A stretch of 64,000 nt of DNA, from contig CALBKH010000003.1 of NCBI GenBank assembly GCA_937892955.1, positions 1 to 64,000 of the forward strand. Reading direction: 5' to 3'. Shown here in pieces: positions 58,706 to 64,000 of the stretch. The notes under the pieces are model-generated. The model was not told where the DNA came from. It did no database searches and saw only the letters and a list, made by a program, of their open reading frames with translations. This DNA comes from an uncultured Alphaproteobacteria bacterium (GTDB lineage: Bacteria > Pseudomonadota > Alphaproteobacteria > Rhizobiales > Ancalomicrobiaceae). Both the position numbers and the translations under genes were made by a program. Positions within the stretch are counted from its first letter, which is position 1; each line of letters opens with the position of its first letter.

Positions 58706-59632
58706 TCAGAGGAAGGCCAGGAGTTTCGCCGCCGTCTCCTCCGGCGCTTCCTCGGGGAGGAAGTGTCCGGCGTCGACGCCGTCGCCGGTGAGTGGCGTTC
58801 CCTCGGCCATGAAGGGTCGCCAAGCCGCGAGCGGGCCGGCTGCGGGATCCGAGCCGGTCGGGCCGGCGGGAATGCCGGCGGTGCCCCACAGCACCAGGGT
58901 CGGCACGTCGATGCGGCGACCTCCGGCGAGATCGGCCTCGTCGAGGGCGCGATCGAAGGTCGCGCCGGCGCGATAGTCCTCGCAGGTGGCGGCGATGCGC
59001 TCGGGGACGGAGAAGAAGGCGCGATAGTGGGCCAGAGCCTTCCTGCCGAAGGGCGAGAGGTCTTTCGCCCTGGTCCAGCTCGCCAGCGTGTGTTCGAGCC
59101 ATTCCTCCGGACCGCGGGCGATGAGCCGCTCGGGCATCGGCGCCGGCTGGGCGAGGAAGAGCCAGTGGTAGGTCTTCATGGCGAAGCCGGCGTCCATGCG
59201 GGCCCACATCGCCGAGGTCGGGACGATGTCGAGGAGGGCGAGTTTGGTCAGCCGTCCCGGATGATCGAGCGCCAAGCGGTAGCCGACACGGGCGCCGCGA
59301 TCGTGACCGACGAGGGCGAAGCGGGCGTGGCCGAGATCCTCCATGAGGGCCACCACGTCGCGGGCCATGGTGCGCTTCGACATCTGGGTGTGGTCGGGCT
59401 CGACCTCGGGCACGCCCGACCAGCCGTAGCCGCGCAGGTCGGGCAGGACGATGCGAAAGCGTTCGGCGAGCTTCGGCGCGACCTTCGCCCACATGACGTG
59501 GGTCTCGGGGAAACCGTGCAGACAGACGAGCGGCGGGGCGTCTTCGCGCCCGCCGATGCGGCAGAAGATCTTCACTTCGCCGGTGTCGACGGTCTTGGCT
59601 TCGAAACCGGGAAAGAGATCGGCGAGATCCAT
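58706..59632 (-). CDS. Alpha/beta hydrolase, haloacetate (fluoroacetate) dehalogenase type
   Basis: The 308-residue protein has the nucleophile elbow VGHDRGARVG with Asp111, followed by Arg112 and Arg115. It also has Asp135, His156-Trp157 (KTYHWLFL), Tyr220 and His290 in AGHFLPEE. In the studied fluoroacetate dehalogenase from Rhodopseudomonas palustris the corresponding set is Asp110, Arg111, Arg114, Asp134, His155, Trp156, Tyr219 and His280, so all eight are kept. A roughly 10-residue insertion (GIPAGPTGSDP region) precedes the His. Epoxide hydrolases share the fold but not this set. Followed by the patatin gene on the same strand. Confidence 0.85.
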   Translation of the reverse strand: MDLADLFPGFEAKTVDTGEVKIFCRIGGREDAPPLVCLHGFPETHVMWAKVAPKLAERFRIVLPDLRGYGWSGVPEVEPDHTQMSKRTMARDVVALMEDLGHARFALVGHDRGARVGYRLALDHPGRLTKLALLDIVPTSAMWARMDAGFAMKTYHWLFLAQPAPMPERLIARGPEEWLEHTLASWTRAKDLSPFGRKALAHYRAFFSVPERIAATCEDYRAGATFDRALDEADLAGGRRIDVPTLVLWGTAGIPAGPTGSDPAAGPLAAWRPFMAEGTPLTGDGVDAGHFLPEEAPEETAAKLLAFL

Positions 59633-59678
59633 GGAACGCCTCCGTTGGGACGGGCGGGAAAAAACGACGGTCGAAGGC

Positions 59679-61649
59679 TCAGGACGATCCGCGCGCCTTG
59701 GTGGCCGCTTCGACGGTCTCGTAGATGTGTGGCGCGAGGCCGCGTTCGGCCAGCGCGTCGCCGAGCTTCATCCTGAGGAAGCCGCTCGTCGTGTAACGGG
59801 CGACATCGGAATAGAAGCGCTCGACCAGACCTTGGACCATGGCGGTGTAGGGGTCGAGCAGTTCCGGCACGATGGTGAAGTTGTCGTAGTTGACCACCGC
59901 CCGCACCTTGCCGGCGAGCGGCCCCAGCTTCTCCTCGACGATGGCGCGAATGGCGTCGATGTCGGAGGCGTGGCGCAGGGCGTAGCGCTCGAGATTGACG
60001 AAGAAGACGCCGCGCGCCGGATCGAGGACGAAGCGCTGGGCGAGCGGCTGGCCGAGCAGGTCCTCGCGCAGGCCCATGGTCGGCTCTTCGAAGATGCGCG
60101 GGTTCATCGGGGCGGGATCGCGCGGGAGGAGCGGGCGGAAGGCCATGTGGGCGAGGATGTCGCGGTCGACGTCGATGCCCGGGGCCACTTCGACCAGTTC
60201 GAGACCGTCGGGGCGGAGCGCGAAGACGCAGCGCTCGGTGACGTAGAGGACCGACTTGCCGCGCGCCGCGGCGAGCGCACCGGAGAAGGTCTTGTGCTCG
60301 ACCTCGCGGACGAATTTGCGGGTGTGGCCTTCCTTCGAGATCCGCAGCTTGCCGTCCTCCACCGCGACCTGGAGGCCGCCGGCGGTGAAGGTGCCGACGA
60401 AGACCACGCGCTTGGCGTTCTGCGAGATGTTGATGAAGCCGCCGGCGCCGGCGAGTTTCGGGCCGAACTTCGAGACGTTGAGATTGCCGTGGGCGTCGGC
60501 CTGGGCGAGGCCGAGGACGGCGACGTCGAGGCCGCCGCCGTCGTAGAAGTCGAACTGATAGGGCTGATCGATCACCGCTTGGGTGTTGATCGCCGCACCG
60601 AAGTTGAGACCGCTCGCCGGCACGCCGCCGATGACGCCGGGCTCGGCGGTCAGCGTGATCAGATCGATGATCTTCTCCTCCGCCGCCACCGCGGCGACGC
60701 CCTCGGGCATGCCGATACCGAGATTGACCACGGCGTTGGGCTTCAGTTCCAGCGCGGCGCGGCGGGCGATGATCTTGCGCTCGCTCATCGCCATCGCCGG
60801 GATCGAGCCGGCGCGCACCCGGATCTCGGCGGAGAAGGCCGGATCGTAGGGGGTGGCGAAGGTCTGCCAGTGGTTCTCGGGGCGGGCGACGACGACGCAG
60901 TCGACCATGACGCCGGGGATCTTCACCTGCCGCGGGTCGAGGCTGCCGCCCTCGGCGACACGCTCGACCTGGGCGATGACGATGCCGCCGGAATTCCTCA
61001 CCGCCATGGCGATGGCCAATGCCTCGAGGGTCAGCGCCTCCTTCTCCATGGTGAGGTTGCCGTCACTGTCGCCGGTGGTGGCGCGTATGATGCCGACCTG
61101 GATCGGGAAGGCGCGATAGAAGAGATGATCGCCGCCGGCGATGTGGACGCGCTCGACGATGTCCTCGGTGGTGCGCGCGTTGAGCTTGCCGCCGCCGTTC
61201 ACCGGATCGACGAAGGTGCCGAGGCCGACCGAGGTGAGATGGCCGGGGCGATGGGCGGCGATGTCGCGGAAGAGATGGCTGATGACTCCCTGGGGGAGGT
61301 TGTAGGCCTCGACCTTGTTGTCCACCGCCATCTTCTGCAGTTTCGGGACGAGCCCCCAGTGGCCGCCGACGATGCGCCTCACCATCCCGTCGTGGGCGAA
61401 GTGATTGAGGCCGCGATGCTTCCCGTCGCCCTGGCCGGCGGCGTAGACGAGAGTGAGATCGCGCGGCCCCTCGCCGGCGACGAAGCGCTCCTCCAGCGCC
61501 ACGGCGATCTCCTCGGCGAAGCCGATGCCGACGAAGCCGCCGGTCGCCACCGTGTCGCCGTCGTGGATGAGCCGCACGGCCTCGGCCGCGGTGACGACCT
61601 TGCCCTTCTCAGCGGATCTCAGGAACGGCAGGGCCGGATGCTGCGGCAT
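59679..61649 (-). CDS. Acyl-CoA:acetate/3-ketoacid CoA transferase with C-terminal extension
   Basis: Family I CoA-transferase with both halves fused. The 656-residue protein has GGFVGIGFAEE in the alpha half and the catalytic glutamate Glu336 in LTAEPGVIGG at the start of the beta-half active site. It most resembles propionate/short-chain acyl CoA-transferases (Pct/YdiF type), about 520 residues. About 130 extra residues from near 525 contain ARGVFFVNLERYALRHASDIDAI and VRAVVNYDNFTIVPELLDPYTAMVQ. This extension recurs in alphaproteobacterial relatives as I recall; its role is unknown. It lies 46 bp upstream of the hydrolase gene, same strand. Confidence 0.9.
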   Translation of the reverse strand: MPQHPALPFLRSAEKGKVVTAAEAVRLIHDGDTVATGGFVGIGFAEEIAVALEERFVAGEGPRDLTLVYAAGQGDGKHRGLNHFAHDGMVRRIVGGHWGLVPKLQKMAVDNKVEAYNLPQGVISHLFRDIAAHRPGHLTSVGLGTFVDPVNGGGKLNARTTEDIVERVHIAGGDHLFYRAFPIQVGIIRATTGDSDGNLTMEKEALTLEALAIAMAVRNSGGIVIAQVERVAEGGSLDPRQVKIPGVMVDCVVVARPENHWQTFATPYDPAFSAEIRVRAGSIPAMAMSERKIIARRAALELKPNAVVNLGIGMPEGVAAVAAEEKIIDLITLTAEPGVIGGVPASGLNFGAAINTQAVIDQPYQFDFYDGGGLDVAVLGLAQADAHGNLNVSKFGPKLAGAGGFINISQNAKRVVFVGTFTAGGLQVAVEDGKLRISKEGHTRKFVREVEHKTFSGALAAARGKSVLYVTERCVFALRPDGLELVEVAPGIDVDRDILAHMAFRPLLPRDPAPMNPRIFEEPTMGLREDLLGQPLAQRFVLDPARGVFFVNLERYALRHASDIDAIRAIVEEKLGPLAGKVRAVVNYDNFTIVPELLDPYTAMVQGLVERFYSDVARYTTSGFLRMKLGDALAERGLAPHIYETVEAATKARGSS

Positions 61650-61738
61650 GGGTCTTCCTCACGATGGTTCGAGGGAAGAGACTGCCAGAGGAGGGCGAGA
61701 GGGGGAAGCGGGCGGGGCGAGTAGCCGTTCCGCGCACT

Positions 61739-61894
61739 CCCCTTCTCCCCTCGCGGGAGAAGGTGGCCCGCAGGGCCGGATGAGGGGGCGCCGCGAAGCG
61801 GCATCCGGGCGCGAGCCACGAACTCCGTAACGGAGGCGAGGTCCAGACCCCTCATCCGCCCTTCGGGCACCTTCTCCCGCAAGGGGAGAAGGGG
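61739..61894. repeat. About 160-bp intergenic element with CTTCTCCC hairpin ends, copy 2
   Basis: Left end CCCTTCTCCCCTCGCGGGAG, right end CTTCTCCCGCAAGGGGAGAA, with GGCCGGATGAGGGGG and CCCCTCATCCGCCC inside. Same architecture as 12955-13113. It fills much of the 323-bp gap between purD and the CoA-transferase gene. Confidence 0.75.
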
Positions 61895-61972
61895 GAGATC
61901 GTGGCAGCCTCCGTCCCTACCCGTGCCCTTCGTGCGTCGCGGCGAACCGTGGGCCCCGCGGGGCACCCGCGC

Positions 61973-63250
61973 TCACGCGTTCTCGCGCGCCACGGCGCGC
62001 CAGCCGATGTCGCGGCGGCAGAAGCCCTCGGGCCAGTCGAGGACGTCGACCGCGGCATAGGCGCGGGATTGCGCCTCGGCGACCGAGGCACCGCGGGCCG
62101 TGACGTTGAGCACGCGACCGCCGGCGGCGAGGATACGGTCGCCGGCGGCCCTGGTGCCGGCGTGATAGACCTTGACGCCCGCCATCGCCTCGGCGCGATC
62201 GATGCCGCGGATCTCGGAGCCCTTCTCGACGGCACCCGGGTAGCCCTTCGCCGCCATGACGACGGTGAGCGCCGTCTCGTCGCGCAGCGCGACGGTCTTC
62301 TCGGCCAGCGTCCCCTCGGCGCAGGCGAGGAGCAGGTCGAGCAGGTCGCTCTCCAGGCGCTCCACCATCACCTGGGTCTCGGGGTCGCCGAAACGGGTGT
62401 TGTATTCGATGAGCTCGGGACCCTTCGCGGTGATCATCAGGCCGGCGAAGAAGACGCCCTTGAACGGGCAGCCTTCCGCCTTCATCGCCGCCACCGTCGG
62501 GCGGATGATCTCGGCCATGACGCGCTCGGACATCTCGGGCGTCATCACCGGGGCGGGCGAATAGGCGCCCATACCGCCGGTGTTGGGGCCGGTGTCGCCG
62601 TCGCCGACGCGCTTGTGGTCCTGGGCCGAGGCGAAGGGCAGCGCGGTGTCGCCGTCGCACAGCGCGAAGAAGCTCGCCTCCTCGCCCTCCAGGAACGCTT
62701 CGATCACCACCTCGGCGCCGGCCGCGCCGAAAGCGCCGGAGAAGCAGTCGGAGACGGCGGCACGGGCCTCGTCCATGGTCGTGGCGACGGTGACGCCCTT
62801 GCCGGCGGCCAGCCCGTCGGCCTTGACGACGATCGGCGCGCCGACCTTTTCGAGATAGGCGAGCGCGGCGGACAGGTCGCCGAAGCGGCCGTAGGCGGCG
62901 GTCGGGATGCCGTACCTGGCGCAGATGTCCTTGGTGAAGCCCTTGGAGCCCTCGAGCCGGGCGGCGAGCTTCGACGGGCCGAAAGCGGCGATGCCGGCGG
63001 CCGCCAGATCGTCGACGATGCCGGCGACCAGCGGCACTTCCGGGCCGACGACGACGAAATCGATCGCCTCGGCCTTGCAGAAGGCGATCACCGCGGCGTG
63101 GTCGGCGGTGTCGAGGGCGACGCAAGTCGCGACGCGGGCGATACCGGGATTGCCGGGGGCGGCGAAGAGCTTCGTCAGGCTGGGCGAGCGGGCGAGCGCA
63201 TGGGCGAGCGCATCCTCGCGGCCACCCGAACCGATCAGCAGCACCTTCAT
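61973..63250 (-). CDS. purD: Phosphoribosylamine-glycine ligase
   Basis: ATP-grasp enzyme of purine synthesis (GAR synthetase). The 425-residue protein starts MKVLLIGSGGREDALAHALARSP. VVKADGLAAGKGVTVA (ATP-binding loop), QDHKRVGDGDTGPNTGGMGAYSPAP and EYNTRFGDPETQV are all present. GGGGAGAC precedes the ATG at 63250. Divergent from ubiA. Confidence 0.97.
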   Translation of the reverse strand: MKVLLIGSGGREDALAHALARSPSLTKLFAAPGNPGIARVATCVALDTADHAAVIAFCKAEAIDFVVVGPEVPLVAGIVDDLAAAGIAAFGPSKLAARLEGSKGFTKDICARYGIPTAAYGRFGDLSAALAYLEKVGAPIVVKADGLAAGKGVTVATTMDEARAAVSDCFSGAFGAAGAEVVIEAFLEGEEASFFALCDGDTALPFASAQDHKRVGDGDTGPNTGGMGAYSPAPVMTPEMSERVMAEIIRPTVAAMKAEGCPFKGVFFAGLMITAKGPELIEYNTRFGDPETQVMVERLESDLLDLLLACAEGTLAEKTVALRDETALTVVMAAKGYPGAVEKGSEIRGIDRAEAMAGVKVYHAGTRAAGDRILAAGGRVLNVTARGASVAEAQSRAYAAVDVLDWPEGFCRRDIGWRAVARENA

Positions 63251-63442
63251 CGCATGTCTCCCCGGATCACCGCGCTTTCGGCCCGCGATCTAGCAGCCGG
63301 GGGGAGAAGCGTCGAGTCCGGATGAGGGGACGACCTCGCAGCTCGCGTCGGCGCCGATCATCCGCACACACACCCGGACGCCACGTCCTTCGCTCAACTC
63401 GGACGGCATACGACTCGGCGCGATCCGTCGATACGCCCACGA

Positions 63443-63553
63443 CCGTCATCCCCGGCGAGCGGAGCGAGGGAAGGGGATCCATCGGCCCATCCGCAGGTCG
63501 AACCGCCGCTGGATCCCCTTCCCCTCCGCTTCGCGTCCCACCGGGGATGACGG
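63443..63553. repeat. About 110-bp arm-inverted intergenic element, copy 4
   Basis: Left arm CCGTCATCCCCGGC to GGGGATCCA; right arm TGGATCCCCTTCCC to CCGGGGATGACGG. It lies in the 407-bp divergent spacer between purD and ubiA, which shows no other feature. Confidence 0.78.
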
Positions 63554-63657
63554 CCTCGTGTTCGTTCGATCGCCGGTGCGGTTCGAAGGTGGAGCCTCCG
63601 CCCTTGACGCCGGCCGCCGATCGGGGCACCCCCAATGGCAGCCCGGAGATCCCGCCG

Positions 63658-64000
63658 ATGACCACCGCCCCCTCCCCGTCACCCGGTCCGACCGACGCCG
63701 GCATCGTCTCGGATGCGGTTCGGGGCCATTGGGCCGACACGCTGCTGCCGAAGTGGCTGCGGCCCTATTCGCGTCTGGCGCGGTGGGAGCGGCCGATCGG
63801 CTGGTGGTTGCTGCTGTGGCCGTGCTGGTGGTCGGCGGCGCTGGCGGCCGATCATGCCGGGCGGCCGTGGCCGAACCCGTGGCATCTCGTGCTGTTCCTG
63901 ATCGGCGCGGTCGCCATGCGCGGCGCGGGCTGCACCTGGAACGACCTCGTCGATCGCGACATCGACGAGAAGGTCGCCCGCACCCGGTCGCGACCGATCC
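63658..64000 (+). CDS. ubiA: 4-hydroxybenzoate polyprenyltransferase, cut off by window edge
   Basis: UbiA membrane prenyltransferase of ubiquinone synthesis. 114 codons are present from ATG 63658 (GGAGATC upstream). LLPKWLRPYSRLARWERPIGWWLLLWPCWWSAALA gives the first helix. The first Asp-rich motif NDLVDRDID ends in VARTRSRPI at the edge. The heme O synthase at 33013-33933 is in the same superfamily, but the RLARWERPIGWWLL start is that of UbiA. Everything beyond residue 114 lies outside. Confidence 0.93.
   Translation, partial: MTTAPSPSPGPTDAGIVSDAVRGHWADTLLPKWLRPYSRLARWERPIGWWLLLWPCWWSAALAADHAGRPWPNPWHLVLFLIGAVAMRGAGCTWNDLVDRDIDEKVARTRSRPI

Noticed and set aside
12539..63553. Repeated palindromic spacers as a CRISPR array
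   Set aside because: Repeats are dispersed, long and arm-inverted, with no regular spacer length and no cas genes in the window.

Overview
The window is a contiguous stretch of chromosome from a very G+C-rich alphaproteobacterium. It looks like the order Hyphomicrobiales (Rhizobiales). That assignment is an inference from gene content: an IalB-family protein, small DUF2093/DUF4170/DUF6101-like proteins, a ctaC-ctaD-ctaB-coxF-ctaG-ctaE oxidase cluster, ThrB of the choline-kinase fold, a WaaA/LpxK lipid A cluster and dispersed palindromic intergenic repeats. I see no phage, integrase, transposase, CRISPR array, rRNA or tRNA. Almost everything is core metabolism, and the unusual material is small or non-coding.

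Layout, left to right. 1-2.7 kb: the 5' part of ETF-ubiquinone oxidoreductase (minus strand), divergent from a family-4-like uracil-DNA glycosylase. 2.8-8.1 kb: three small secreted proteins sharing a Tyr-Gly-x-Pro-Gly-Asn-Cys-Pro motif, placed around a complete p-aminobenzoate operon (pabB-pabA-pabC). 8.3-12.5 kb: a DUF1304 membrane protein, then glyQ, a double-CDGSH iron-sulfur protein and glyS; glyS contains a sharply lower-G+C internal patch. 12.5-16.4 kb: a repeat-rich spacer, a ribbon-helix-helix protein, a DJ-1/PfpI protein, Dps and a ZIP metal transporter with a Fur/Mur-like site. 16.6-21.8 kb: the glycine cleavage operon gcvT-gcvH-gcvPA-gcvPB behind a tandem glycine riboswitch and a good sigma70-type promoter. 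21.8-29.6 kb: a lipoprotein, the ispH-thrB-rnhA-diacylglycerol-kinase run, peroxiredoxin, a DsbD-like N-terminal-domain protein, YqgE, a GNAT enzyme and an IalB-family protein.

29.6-37.0 kb: the aa3-type cytochrome c oxidase cluster with assembly factors, downstream of a perfect FNR/FixK-type box; a strong terminator separates ctaE from DUF983-surf1. 37-43.5 kb, all minus strand: a membrane EAL/degenerate-GGDEF protein, a GNAT enzyme, an M16 peptidase and threonine synthase. 43.9-50.3 kb, plus strand: tldD, an RND efflux adaptor and pump, and a 35-residue lipoprotein. 50.5-56.6 kb: a DUF2093 protein, then a minus-strand lipid A/Kdo cluster (acyltransferase-waaA-lpxK) and a separate tldE-cysQ-like-DUF4170 unit. 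56.9-64 kb: a DUF6101-like protein, a patatin-like lipase, a haloacetate-dehalogenase-type hydrolase, a CoA-transferase with a C-terminal extension, purD and the start of ubiA.

The items most worth a second look are the YGxPGNCP secreted-protein family, the low-G+C patch in glyS, a two-hairpin intergenic element present twice, several families of arm-inverted intergenic repeats, the FNR box on the aa3 oxidase genes, and the hydrolase that retains the whole fluoroacetate-dehalogenase active-site fingerprint. Every statement rests on reading the sequence and general family knowledge; no database search was run.
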